From Sphaerolaimus hirsutus (taxonomy: Eukaryota; Nematoda; Chromadorea; Monhysterida; Sphaerolaimidae), in assembly GCA_964036195.1 (NCBI GenBank), contig OZ038459.1, positions 11,653,206 to 11,717,205 of the forward strand: a DNA stretch of 64,000 nucleotides, in the 5' to 3' direction. Each line of letters starts with the position of its first letter. Within the stretch, counting starts at the first letter, position 1. Below, piece by piece: positions 9,265 through 20,407 of this stretch. The notes under the pieces are model-generated. The model was not told the DNA's origin. It ran no database searches and saw nothing but the letters and a program-made list of their open reading frames with translations. A program made the translations under genes and the position numbers.

Positions 9265-11859
9265 ATGGCAAGTTACATGGCGGATAACCTTTCTGTCTTC
9301 AACACCGAGACTGAGTTAGCTATTTATACATGCAAAATGTTCTATTTACCTGTAAAATGTAATATGTCATGCAAAGTGTTAATAGTTATATAAAACAATT
9401 TATTACTTTGATCAATAATTTCAGGGTGTTTAAAAAACACCCTTCCAAAAATTATACTACCGGTCCGGTAGCTGTCCATGTATTTTGAGTATTTTTATTG
9501 AGTATTATTAAATACTTCTGAGTACAGATAAGAATAAAGATCTTTGTGTCTAGATGCACAGTTGAAACAACACATTCACGGGTTCATCATCACATTTCAG
9601 ACATGAACGAAAGTGCACAGGTACGCTAGAGAGGGCGGTAGATACAGCACCAGAAGTTGCGTCAGAATCCACGCCAGGGTCGGTGGCGGATTCCACAACG
9701 GTGGCCACGTCAGAATTTGCTCCGTGGACCGCAACAGAGTACACAACTTGGGTCGTGCCAGAGTCCATGCTGAACACATCACCGGACACCGCACCTGGTA
9801 CCGCACTGGACACCGCGCCGGACAGCACCCTGGACACCGCGCGGGACACCGCGCCGGACACCGCGCCGGACACCGCGCCGGACACTGCGCCGGACACTGC
9901 GCCGGACACCGCGCCGGACACCGCGCTGGACATCGCGCTGGACACCGCGCCGGACACCGCACCGGACACCGCGCCGGACACCGCGCTGGACACCGCGCTG
10001 GACACCGCGCAGGACACAGCGCAGGACACCGCGCCGGACACCGTGCCGGACACCTCGGCGGACACCGCGATGAGTCCAGTGCTGGAGGGCGTGCCCGAGT
10101 CAATGGCGATGGTCAAGACTGAGCCTGTGTTGGAAACTGCGCCAGATACGTTGGTGAGTGCCACGGGGGAGTCCATGCCGAATACGGAGTCAGAGTACAT
10201 GCAGTACATCGCACCAGGTGTCAGTCCCAATCCCTGCAAAGTGTATAGTGTATTATCAATTGTAAAGTAAAAATTGAATAAAAATAGAAAATTGAGTTTA
10301 CATTTAACTTGACATTATACATTACACTTTACAGGGTTTGGGACTGCCCCCAGATGGTATGGAGGATATTTATAGAGACAATACACAACCGTTTATCACG
10401 TATGGAAATACAGTGTCAGAGTGCTCGCAAGAGTTCTCAGACGGAATGTCTGAGTGCTCGCCTGAAAAAATTGATGAAAATCAAAAATGTGGGTGTTTTG
10501 ATGGAAAAATGGAAAATAGAAATGCACCCCTGGATGATGATGCAAACAGTTGGATCAGTGGAGTCCTGGAGTCAGACACACAGGACAGTGATTATGTCAT
10601 GTCTGAAGAGAGTGAAAGTGAAGACAGTGAAGCTGAAAGTGAACAGGGAGTGGAAAATGTGGATTACGTGAAAATAAAAATGAGGAGATCGTTCAAAATC
10701 TTAAATAAAATTTACGACAATTTTGGATTGTTTTTGGAAAATTTGGAGAAAGATAAAAAGGTTATTTGATTTTCTTACAGTCCTCACTAGGTAGGTTGAA
10801 CCCGTAATATTTATGTTTCGAGCCAAGTCGGTGTTTGGTAAAATACAGGTGTTTTTGCCCAGAGAATTTGAGGTAAATACTCAAGTTTATCTCAGGGAAA
10901 AAATACTCAACGTTGCACCATATTATATACTCAAGGTGAACGACATAAATACCTTGAATTGGTATCATATTTTTGATAAGGGGCTTCTTAGAAGCCCCTG
11001 AAATGATGGTAGAAACATGTAAAAAACCAATTATCTCAGGCGCTCACCGCAATGGAATTGTGTCGTGGCGAATATTTGCCATTGGATCTAAAAATGGAAA
11101 TTGCTGATAAATGTCGTATCAAAATGGTCGAATGCATCACTCATATAAAAAATACAGCTATGACGGACATTTTGGCAGCAATGTACACTGGGGATAGGCT
11201 ATGTGACATGGAATCTGTCAGGAAAAATCTAATAACTGAAGTAAGAATATTTAATAATTAATATTTTAGGTATATATATATATTCCATTACTCAGCATGC
11301 AAACTTGGAAAAATGGACAAAAAATAGATTGCATGAAATGCAACAGAGAATAGATTTTTTCAATGAGAACATTGGTACTTTGGTCAAAGTAAATGTTGTG
11401 CTAAGATACGGAAATGAAATTCTGCAAAACCGCAACTTTCCAATTTGGAGGCTAAGTGGGGATGTCAGTGAAGATTCTCTGTGCACAGAAGGGCATGCAA
11501 ATGAATGTGAACCCATTAAATATATTTTGGCGAAATGTAAAAAATACAAAAAGGATCATATAAGGCATTTTGAAAACGGAACATTGGAGTGTACAGAGTG
11601 TGCTACAAATGCTAAGGGTTACAAGGGCAGGCGCTGTGAAGTGTTGAAAGAAAGTTAGTAATAAAATTTGAATTGAAATTGAAATATATATATATATTTA
11701 ATGTACCCTATAGTTGAAAGGACAGCCACGGACGAAATAGACGAACACAAACAACTTGTGGTCGTTGGATACTTTGATTGCAGTGTCTGTGAATGTAATG
11801 ATAAGAGTGACACTTATTTGACATCCAGTTCTGATGAAGATAGTATGGAGGAGGGATGA
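9265..11859 (+). CDS. Gene C: repeat-containing, probably intracellular protein, 6 exons, 600 aa
   Basis: Exons: 9265-9338 (least certain), 9601-10217, 10354-10760, 11040-11240, 11296-11653, 11714-11859, with all phases matching. There is no signal peptide. Residues about 87-180 are a DTAP tetrapeptide array encoded by a 12-bp unit. Exon 3 is very acidic (EESESEDSEAESEQ). Exons 4-6 look globular, with many charged residues and several Cys (for example LECTECATNAKGYKGRRCEV), and the protein ends in another acidic tail. The family is not recognised; the acidic tracts suggest a nuclear or cytoplasmic role. Intron 2 is a family A introner. An alternative reading would use the small open frame 10813-11001 inside intron 3. 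AATAAA lies 86 nt past the stop. Confidence 0.7.
9788..10065 (+). repeat. Coding 12-bp tandem repeat (DTAP) in gene C
   Basis: About 22 copies of GACACCGCGCCG with variants (GCGCTG, GCGCAG). The array is open in all frames, so long overlapping open frames appear on both strands. The DTAP frame is the one that splices in phase to the flanking exons. Confidence 0.85.
10218..10353 (+). mobile_element. Family A introner = intron 2 of gene C
   Basis: The exon ends GCACCAG, the element starts GTGTCAGTCCCAATCCCTGC and finishes CAGGGTTTGGGACTGCCCCCAG, and the next exon starts ATGGTATGGAGG. The TIRs are flush with GT and AG, and CCAG is on both sides. The 136-nt removal joins phase 1 to phase 1 to give ..YIAP-DGMEDIY.. 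Confidence 0.9.
10978..11000. repeat. Short perfect palindrome in intron 3 of gene C
   Basis: AGGGGCTTCTTAGAAGCCCCT can fold into a strong hairpin. In an animal intron this is not a terminator; its role is unknown. Confidence 0.5.
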
Positions 11860-11935
11860 AATTTCGGTGATTTGGCATGATACATCAACGGGGTATTTTT
11901 TGTCAATGATTGCTTCTACCTATCTATACGGTGAT

Positions 11936-11950
11936 TTTATTACAAATAAA
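11936..11950. promoter_or_regulatory. Back-to-back poly(A) signals of convergent genes C and G
   Basis: A minus-strand AATAAA (11936-11941) and a plus-strand AATAAA (11945-11950) are 3 bp apart, between the stop of gene C (11859) and the stop of gene G (12087). The two transcripts probably overlap at their 3' ends. Confidence 0.5.
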
Positions 11951-12086
11951 ATACATTGCCACTCATTTGATTGAAAAGGTATTTTTCACAAAAAAACAAA
12001 ATAAGTTTAGGTATTGCAAGCCAGAGTTTTATACTCTAGCTTCAAAAATAGAGAACATTGTATTTCTACGCGTGATTTCTCACACT

Positions 12087-12344
12087 TCACATTTTGTTTC
12101 GGTAAATAGACTCAATTTTAGGCCCTTTATGAGGAACATAGCGAAATGTTGCTTTTGCGGGTTCAGCTAGCATTTCTGAGTGAATTTTGGCGACTGCATC
12201 AACAACTGTCAAATTCACGTGATTTAGGCATGGCCACCAACACGTATAGCAGTTGTTTACGCAGTAGACAAAACACAAAGAAATATAAATTAATATAGCT
12301 AGTCCTAATAGTATAATATTATAGATATTAAATGTAGCTGATAG
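12087..12344 (-). CDS. Gene G: last exon of a single-pass membrane protein
   Basis: An acceptor (GATACAG) is followed by 85 codons and a TGA. The peptide holds a membrane segment (IYNIILLGLAILIYISLCFV) and then a Cys/Trp-rich juxtamembrane motif (CVNNCYTCWWPC). A soluble tail of about 50 residues ends near GPKIESIYRNKM. The layout suggests the cytoplasmic end of a type I receptor-like protein. A weak upstream exon candidate lies at about 12420-12443 (phase-compatible). The rest of the gene is not found; the upstream 2.4 kb is a fold-back element block, so the gene may be split by long introns or be broken. Confidence 0.6.
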   Translation of the reverse strand, partial: LSATFNIYNIILLGLAILIYISLCFVYCVNNCYTCWWPCLNHVNLTVVDAVAKIHSEMLAEPAKATFRYVPHKGPKIESIYRNKM

Positions 12345-12563
12345 CTGTATCAATTAGAATTAATTAATTATTAGATTAATTTTTAGAATTTTGAATTCTG
12401 CCAAATAAAATTAGTTCACAGACGACATCCGCATTTGAGGCTAGAGCTGCGTAAATAGGATTGAAATAGGTGCCAGTGAAAAAAACAAATTGAAAAAATT
12501 TGGTGGTACCTCGTTTTTGAAAAAAACGCAAAATCGGGTACTCTTTCTCTGGTACCCACTACT

Positions 12564-12879
12564 ACCCTCCAAAAGAATATGCATCAGCGCATGTAACCAT
12601 CGTGCAGAAATTTTGCACATGCAAATTTTGTGATAATAAACAAAATTAATATGCAAACAAACCATACACACAAATTATTGACTTTTGTCTGTATTTTGGG
12701 GCTATTTACAGCAGCCCCTATAAAAGACTGGTCCCCGGTGAAAAATATTTTTTTTCAAAAGTCAATAATTTGTGTGTATGGTTTGTTTGCATATTAATTT
12801 TGTTTATTATCACAAAATTTGCATGTGCAAAATTTCTGCACGATGGTTACATGCGCTGATGCATATTCTTTTGGAGGGT
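12564..12879. repeat. Perfect 124-bp inverted repeat (family G)
   Basis: Arms 12564-12687 and 12756-12879 are identical as reverse complements over all 124 positions, around a 68-nt loop that contains GGCTATTTACAGCAGCCCC and GGTCCCCGGTG. Related, more diverged sequence is at 14625-14915 and 18520-18790. Confidence 0.9.
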
Positions 12880-14910
12880 GTGTAGCAATTTTTATAGATT
12901 TGTCACAAATTTTGGCATGTGTTTACTCCTTCATTTACTGAGTACGCATGCCAAATTTCAGCTCAGAGCAGTTAGTGGTTCTTATTTTTTAGTGCTTTTA
13001 TTTTTGTCATACACTGTATTTTTGTATAGTGATTGAACTCCCAATGGGACTGTGATGAAACAACTGAAGTTAGCGACCTCTGCCACCGATTCTGGCAACT
13101 CCAAGACCATAATGAGCGACGGTCTCTAGAGTGGTGAGATTTTCTTGTTGTAGCCAAAAGTCCACTTTTCAGCAGCCAGTTATGTCTATTTCATTGTTGC
13201 CTGTTGGAAAAGGGGTTCAAAGTTGTTTCAGGTACTTTATTTTGATCAGATCAGAGGTTTTAGATCAGATACAGCATAAAAATACAAAAGCGCAAAGTTA
13301 GCAAGCTTCCTAGTCAAAGTTTCTATTGCTAACTTATTTTATTTGCAAGGTCAATTCCAGACTCGGGGTCAAAAGACTGAAGTAAAAACTTCCAAAGTTG
13401 CAGAAACATGGAAATTTGTATAAAAAACGTAGCTACAGTACTTTCCTAAATACAATGCACAAATAAAACACATTTAGCCTAAACAGTTGGCTTATGCAGA
13501 GTGCATGTACATTCGAACAATTATGGTAAAGAAATACAGCGTACAAATTGGGCAAAAGAAAACAATTAATCTTGCGGGGAGCCAGATCGGCAAACTTGGG
13601 CGAGTTGTTAATCTGTCAGAAATTTGTCAGAAAACATTGACACACTTTGGAAACTAATTTGATAGAGTTGGAAACTAGAAATAGCGTTGTAAATTGTTCC
13701 TAATGATATAGGTAGAGCAGGGTATGTATTAAATATAATTATCACTTCATGGAAACGTATAATTAATAAATGAGCAAGTTGGGACTTATTTGAGGTAAAT
13801 GGGTATCATAGTCAAATTAGGTTTGAAATTCTGTATATAAATATATTAAATGAGCAGGGTTTATAATAAGATATTTACTTGCCTTAAATATCTAAAGTGG
13901 TGCAAAGTTGAACGTATATGCCTATGTGAAGGGCTACGTAAATACATGCTAGTAGAACCGCACATTAGTTGACTAAACATTTGACCTTTCCAATTTACAT
14001 GTAAACTGCATAAATGTATATATTAAACTGATCAGAAATTTACGGTGAATCGAATGAGCCTAAATTTATGTCCATAAACCTAAATACAACATAATTGACT
14101 TTTTAACTTAAATATCCTGCACAATTCTCCAAATAACCTATAAAACACTTTATGAATCAAATATTCTCCATGGATAAATAATATAGCGCATGAAAACCGA
14201 ATATTAGTTGTGGTTAAATAATATAGTGCAAATTAGAAATAGCTTGTGCGGATAAATCACACAGTGCATGAAATAAATATGGACAAACTACTCCTATTAA
14301 TCAACTCTCTGTATTCTCTGTCTATCCCTTCCACTACGGTCAACACAGGGACCGCTCCCTGGTCAGAACAGAAAAGTCCCCAACACAGTTCAAACATCCC
14401 CGGTGACAAATTTTTTCAGTACCACAAATTATTGTGTCACACCATGTCTGAACGAACGGTGTAAGGGACCAACATTTTTGTTTACTGAGAAAAACATTTT
14501 CTCACCATGGATGTTTGGACTGTGTCAGGGACCTTTCTGTACTCACCAGGGACTGATCACCAGTGGGATTTTGTTCACTATACAAAAATACAGTGATTGA
14601 CAAAAATAAAAGCATTGAAAAATAAGAACCGCTAACTGCTCTGAGCTGAAATTTGGCATGCGTACTCAGTAAATGAAGGAGTAAACACATGCCAAAATTG
14701 AGACAAATCAAAAAACTTCTATACACACTCCCAAAGAATATGCGTCAGCTGTGTAACCATGTTGCAGAAATTTTGCATGTGCAAATTTTGTGATGATTAA
14801 TGTAATTAATATGCAAACAACCCATACACACCAATTATTGATACTTGAAAAAATTATTTTTCACCAGGGACCAGTCTTTTATAGGGGCTGCTGTAAAAAG
14901 CCCCAACATA
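12688..14910. mobile_element. 2.2-kb family G element with arms of about 350 bp
   Basis: The left arm (about 12688-13045) reappears inverted at about 14575-14910: both include the CTTTTATAGGGGCTGCTG region, GCATGTGCAAAATTTCTGC, GGCATGTGTTTACTCCTTCA, and CAGTGATTGACAAAAATAAA. The interior 13046-14574 has no convincing gene. 14270-14580 repeats diverged copies of the GGGAC..CACCA modules seen at 18230-18480. Confidence 0.55.
13046..14270. other. Interior of the family G block, no gene seen
   Basis: AT-rich sequence with frequent stops in six frames, no splice-bounded open segment and no strong repeat to other parts of the window. Confidence 0.5.
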
Positions 14911-15285
14911 CAGACAAAAGAATATATGACCAAAAAGAAAACAAACAAAACATATTTTTTCACATGGATGTTTTCACAGACATCAATCGGAGAAGAGTTT
15001 TACTCGGGAGTAGGGTTTTTTAGAGGGAGCAAGTATTTTTTATTTTTTCTACACTCAACTAACATGGGGGAGTTAGAGAGGGATAAATTGGAGTAAATAC
15101 AGTAGCTCTATCAATTTTGGCAAAGAGAGATGTAAGTTACAACTTCTTTGCACTGTCTGCAAGTACCACGCAGGAATTGTGCACAAAATTAACCAACCAA
15201 GGACTAATCAATCTCAATCACATTTTACTCAAGCAAGGAATTACTCAATGAGAAGGGATTTATTCAAGGGGTTTTATTCAAGGTG

Positions 15286-15437
15286 AGTGACGTAAAAGCG
15301 CCTGGCGCTAGCGCCAAAGCAAAAAGCACCATGGCACTTTTGGTGCTTGGCGCCTTTTTGCTGTGGCACCATTGGCGCTTGGCGCTGTGTTACAAAAAAG
15401 CGCCATGGTGCTTTTGGCGCTTGGCGCTGTTGCAAAG
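15286..15437. repeat. GCGCC-rich palindromic element
   Basis: Alternating GGCGCTTGGCGC and GCGCCATGGTGC words start after GTGACGTAAAAGCGCC. It is related to the hAT-like elements at 35630-36705 and 42317-42486, and a partial piece recurs at 15826-15890. Confidence 0.55.
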
Positions 15438-16140
15438 TCCAATGAGCAGAGAGAACTTTGCTTGACTAGGTTGACTTCTGTTTCCAATTGCCAAGAGAGA
15501 ATTTACATATTTAGATATTTATTCAGTTAGACACAGTAGAATAGTCAAAATAGTAATACAGGATACAACAGTTTACTCGTTTACAGCCAATAACATAAGA
15601 TTACAGAAGATATTAGAAGATAATTCATCTACCTAAGCTTTGCCCTACTCAATATATCTTGAAACAACAAAGTTACCGGTACAACATTACATTTACCTAG
15701 AACACAAAAGCCTAAACCAATGCATGAAATCAAAACTTGTGAGAATTATGTTTCAACTGATAACCAGTACTCAGCAAAATAATGTACACAGAAACAAAGT
15801 TTTATGTGATGGTTTCCCATCACAACAGCGCTGTGATGCCGTGGCGCCATTGGCGCTTGATGCTAGCATTTTAAAAAGCGCCAAATAAGCGCCAAGGAGT
15901 TCAAAAAAATATCACAAAAAGATTTTGTGTGCATGATTTTCAGAAGTAAATGTGTTACTGTAAGTGTATTCAGGAAGAACAAACCCTCTACTGCTTATTT
16001 TGTATACATGTTCATGCAATTGCGAGGATATTCAACACTTTCCCAAATAATGGGCAGATGAGAGATGTTCAAATGCATGGTGTTGCGTTGTGTTGAAAAT
16101 CAAGCTTTATTGTCGATATTATATGTTAATGTGCAATGTA
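15438..16140. other. Unassigned stretch
   Basis: Apart from the partial GCGCC piece (15826-15890) nothing is recognised. Open frames here have poor codon character. Confidence 0.4.
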
Positions 16141-16680
16141 CCCGCTGCCACTCCCAGACCCTGTAACAGACCCTGTAAAGTGTAAAAGACCCTGTAAAAA
16201 GTCAGGTGCATGGTTGGCAAAATCTCTGGCAAAATAAAAAATAAATAAAAAATAAAATGGAAAATTGAAGAATAAAATAAAATGAAACAAGAATAAAATT
16301 AAAATAAAATACAATTTTCATACAATTTATATACAAATAATTCTTATACAACCAACCAAGGTCAGGTGACATGTAAAAACCATGTTAAGTGTTAAATGTC
16401 ATGTAAAAGACCTTGTAAAGTGTCATGTAAAAGACCTTGTAAAGTGTCATGTAAAAGACCTTGTAAAGTGTCATGTGTATGCAAATCTTATTTTATCATA
16501 TCCAAATCTCATTTTATCATATCCAAACTGTGTGTTCTTGTATCCAAATCTTATGTAAGAGTAAGATTTGGATACAAAAACATACGTTTTGTATACTATA
16601 TAATCAGATTAAGATACACATGACACTTTAAAGGGTCTTTTACATTACATTTGACACTAAACAGAGTTTTTATGTGATAC
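16141..16680. mobile_element. Family A2 element with a palindromic core
   Basis: The left end is CCACTCCCAGACCCTGTAA and the right part has inverted CACTTTAAAGGGTCTTTTAC. The core carries inverted copies of TATCCAAATCTTATG. A 152-bp hAT-like element (16209-16360) is inserted in its left half. Confidence 0.6.
16209..16360. mobile_element. 152-bp hAT-like MITE with perfect 8-bp TSD
   Basis: GTCAGGTG occurs at 16201-16208 and at 16361-16368. The element begins CATGGTTGGCAAAATC and ends ACAACCAACCAAG, with an A/T-rich AATAAAAT interior. It is a short relative of the 1.1-kb copies at 19035-20121 and 54948-56013. Confidence 0.8.
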
Positions 16681-17019
16681 ATGACATTATCTATACAAAT
16701 CTAAGCACTTTTCTCCACAATGGCGTTCCATTGTCAACCGGAACTCTCAGCTGTAAAATAACATCACAAAAATAAGAAAACTTGACTTGATTAGGCATAA
16801 TCTTGCTTTTGGCACTGGCGCTATTGGTATTCAAAGTGGAATTTTTTGAGGGCTCAATTGAGTAGCTGTTTCAATTTTGACAATGAAACATGTAGGTTAC
16901 AAGTTTTCTGCACTTTGTAAAAGTACCATGCAGAAACCATGTGCCTATCATGTTGGAGCAGAGTAAAACACACCTAGTAAAACTAGAAAGGGCATAGACC
17001 ACATGCTTGGGGCATTCCC

Positions 17020-17372
17020 AGACCCTATAAAAGTCCCTGTTAAGTGTCAAAGACCCTGTAAAATGTCATGTGTCATGTAAAAGACCCTGTAAAATGTCAT
17101 GTGTCATGTAAAAGACCCTGTCAATTGTCAAATGTCATGTAAAAGACCCTGTAAAGTGTCACGTGTTTCCAAATCTTATGTTTTTGTATCCAAATCTTAT
17201 GTTTTTTGTATCCAAATCTTATGTAAATTATAAGATTTGGATACAAAAACATAAGATTTGGATATTATAAAATAAAATTTGGATACACATAACACTTTAC
17301 AGGGTATTTTACATTACACATGACATTTTACAGGGTCTTTGACACTTTTCAAGGTTTTTTACAGGGTCTAGG
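17020..17372. mobile_element. Family A2 element
   Basis: Ends ATTCCCAGACCCTATAAAAG and TTTTACAGGGTCTAGGAGT are inverted. The core carries TATCCAAATCTTATG repeats, inverted as CATAAGATTTGGATA. No exons are visible on either side. Confidence 0.7.
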
Positions 17373-18150
17373 AGTAGTGGCTGATAATCGGAACATAAAT
17401 ATGGAAGCTCCAGGTGATTCTGATTATTTTAAGTGTTTATTGGTGAAAATCGGTTGAGAAATAGCTGAGATATTGAGTTCTGAAATTGCATGCATTTTCA
17501 TTCAACTGGAGCAAATCAGCATATGAAATTTACACATCACTAATCCGACCACAAAAATTGAATCTGCACGCTGTCCTGATCATTTTAATTGTTGACCGCT
17601 CATAAACAGCCCATAAATGACCAACTTATTAAGCTTCAAAAGCAATGTCCAGATAAGGCATACAAAATGAACACCTTTGTATAGACGCCCTAATCTCAGG
17701 AGTGGGGGATTATTTGAGCAAACAAAAATATTTGGTCACAACACAAATGAAATTTAATGTACATAATTATTTACTGCAGATTTCAAAACAACATTCAAAT
17801 CACTGCAATACAACATGACCTCAGATGATCACCAAAACATCCATCACAGTTCCCACGTTTCTTGCACATCACCCTGATTTGCATATTAATTTTACCTTGA
17901 TAGCAATGATGTTGATAAAAGTGTTGAATACTATCAGCACATTGCCAACACACTGGCTTACACTAGCCAAAGTTACATGATCACAACTGAAAGCAGCGTT
18001 GAGCTATAGCACCATGTGTACATCAGTACAAAATGACCGAAATTGTAACACCCACAGTTCCGCAGTGGATGGAGCTGAGGGGTGAAATTTTGGGTAAAAA
18101 CTCAAAACACCTTATATGTTTACGTGTTGAAATTTTATGACAGTAGCTCG
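17373..18150. other. Unassigned stretch
   Basis: No open segment bounded by good splice sites and no recognised repeat. Confidence 0.4.
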
Positions 18151-18224
18151 CCCCTAGCGCGAATGGCGAGCACTGTCCAGGTACTTTTCAGCCCGTTCTC
18201 TGTTTTCTTCTCTGATTACTAAAA

Positions 18225-18792
18225 AATTATGTTTATTAAAAAAAAAATTTCTCGCCGGGGTCGTTTGGCCCCGACTGGGGACAATTACCACAAAGTCCCA
18301 AAAAGTACCATAAATTTTTGTGTGGTACCGGGGCCGAACGACCCCGGTCGGGGACCAAAATTCGTTGTATACTGAAAAAAAAACGTTCCTCACCGGGGAC
18401 GTTTGGCCCCGGTCGGGGCCATTTCAATATTGCTGGGGACCGGACCCCGGCAGAATTTCATGCACTATAAAAAAATAAATTAATCAACGAAAATTAAAGT
18501 GTAAATAAAAAAATACTCAGTAACTGCTCTGAGCTAAAATTTGGCATGCGTACTCACTCGACAAAGGAGTACACGCATGCCAAATTTGAGAAAAATCAAA
18601 AAAAATTATAGACCCCCCAAACAAAATTTGCATCGCCGTGTTTGACCGTCATGCAGAAATTTTGTGCATGCAAATTTGGTGTTAATTAACCTAATTAACA
18701 CACAAAGAACCCATGCACACCAATTTTTGTTTTTTGAAAAATTTTATTTTTTGCCGGGGACCGGTCCCCGGCCGGGGCCTGTGTAAATAGCC
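18225..18792. repeat. Family G copy with CCGGGG modules
   Basis: Three tandem, partly inverted modules carry CGGGG, CGTTTGGCCCC and GGGGAC motifs (18240-18450). They are followed by sequence related to the 12.6/14.7-kb arms and the terminus GGGGCCTGTGTAAATAGCC. The open frames read here come from the modules. Confidence 0.55.
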
Positions 18793-19283
18793 TATTAATA
18801 TGATGAAAAGTGCGGGGAAAATGGGCAACTCAACAGCTATCGATTGCAATCGAATTCAATGAACTCAACCGAACTGTTGGTAGAAAAATAGAAGCCGACA
18901 GATTTGCACCCGCCGATGAATAAACTTATCACCGCATTTGAAAAAGCCCAGTGCGACATTCCAAACTAAGGTGCTTCGGGTGGGTCTATGGAAGAAATTG
19001 AAGCAATACTAAACGCATCAGAAGGTTACTTGGGCAGGGTTGGCAAAATCTCAGAAAAGAATAAAAATAAAATAAAAATAAAATGGAAAATTGAAGAATA
19101 AAATAAAATAAAATAAAATGGAAAATTTCAAAATAAAAATAAAAATTGTATAAAAATTCGAATTTTTGTAAAAATTTTGTAAAATTGTATACAAATTCAT
19201 ATTTTTGTAAAAATGGTATTAAAATTCATAATTTTTGTAAAAAATTTTTCTGTTGTTTATTGTTCAACCTGTTTGTTCGCGGA

Positions 19284-19706
19284 GCTGGGGCAGTCCCAAG
19301 CCATATAAAGTGTCAAAATGTCATAAAATGAAATGGAAAGTGTCAATTGTCATGACAAATGTTGAGTAAAGTGTCAATTGTCATGACAAATATAAATTAA
19401 AGTGGAAACTGTAAAGCAAATTGTATCCAAATCTTTTCTTTTGTATCCAAATCTTGTTGTCGTTTTTGTAGCCATATCTTATGTGAACATTTGGATACAA
19501 AAACATAAGAGTTGGATACCAAAACATAAGGTTTGGATACAAAAACATAAAATTCAGATACACAATTTACACTTTGCATGACATTTTTCATGACAATCAT
19601 ACTTTGCTTGACATTTCAGATGTCAATTGACTCTTTACTTTACATTTGTCATGACAATTGACACTTTGCATGACGTTTTACAAATGTGCCAAGCACACTC
19701 CAGTAA
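19284..19706. mobile_element. Family A2 segment inside the hAT-like element
   Basis: The left end is CTGGGGCAGTCCCAAGCC and the right end is GCACACTCCAG. The core has TATCCAAATCTTATG inverted repeats and many GTCAATTGTCATGACAAATG words. The same segment lies inverted at 55313-55756 in copy 2, so it was captured before the hAT element spread. Confidence 0.65.
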
Positions 19707-19981
19707 TCTTTCTACTGAAAATGCAAACCATTCTTATCGATAATTGTAACTTTACACTTGCAGCTAGCTAACAATACCTATTGCATGCAACTTTTGCAGA
19801 GTAATAGAAAAATTTGTCATGCGTTTTTCATGTTTAGGTCTAATTATCACATTTTTCTGGCCTTGCATGCAAGATTCTGATTTTTTGTAAAATTTCTGTA
19901 AAATTTTTGTAAAATTTTTGTAAAATGGTCCCATTTTATCATTTTTTATTTATTTTGGAATAAAATAAAATAGAATGAAAC

Positions 19982-20030
19982 GGCTATTTACACAGGTCCC
20001 GGCCGGGGACCGGGACCTGTGTAAATAGCC
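19982..20030. mobile_element. 49-bp palindromic element with perfect 9-bp TSD
   Basis: GGCTATTTACACAGGTCCC, an 11-nt centre, then its exact reverse complement. GAATGAAAC is on both sides (19973-19981 and 20031-20039). The ends match the terminus of the family G copy at 18792. Copy 2 of the host element lacks it, so it is a clean insertion. A 9-bp TSD fits Mutator-like transposition. Confidence 0.85.
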
Positions 20031-20407
20031 GAATGAAACAAGAATAAAATAAAAATAAAATACATTTTTATACAATTTTTATACAATTTGTATACAAATG
20101 ATTTTTATAAAACCAACCCTGTACCTGGGCAATATTGGCGATCTTGGCATATTTGGAAAATAAGTATACTCAGTGAACATCACACTTAAATAGTATGGAA
20201 ACCTACCATAGCCCATCTGAATAATGAATAGAAAATTACACAGTTTTTCATCACTTGCAAATACAAAAATCACTTTCACATTACAGATAAATACAGAAAA
20301 TAAAAGAACAGATGAAAAGAATAAAAATATCGTCGAAATGATATCAATAAGTATCTTTGAGGTGCATTGAGTGGGTAAAGGCAGCAGCTGTAAAAGATCG
20401 TGTCATG

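Larger units (their letters stand above)
19035..20121. mobile_element. 1.09-kb hAT-like non-autonomous element, copy 1
   Basis: It begins CAGGGTTGGCAAAATCTC and ends AACCAACCCTG, with TACTTGGG before and TACCTGGG after (7 of 8 match), as for hAT transposons. The A2 segment (about 19284-19706) is shared with copy 2 at 54948-56013. A 49-bp palindrome (19982-20030) is inserted in this copy only. Confidence 0.8.

Noticed and set aside
9550..10239. Long minus-strand open frame with VSGAVS repeats
   Set aside because: It is the antisense of the DTAP array. Only the plus-strand DTAP frame splices in phase to flanking exons.
10980..11000. Hairpin resembling a bacterial terminator
   Set aside because: The context is an intron of an animal gene and there is no U-tract role; kept only as a palindrome.
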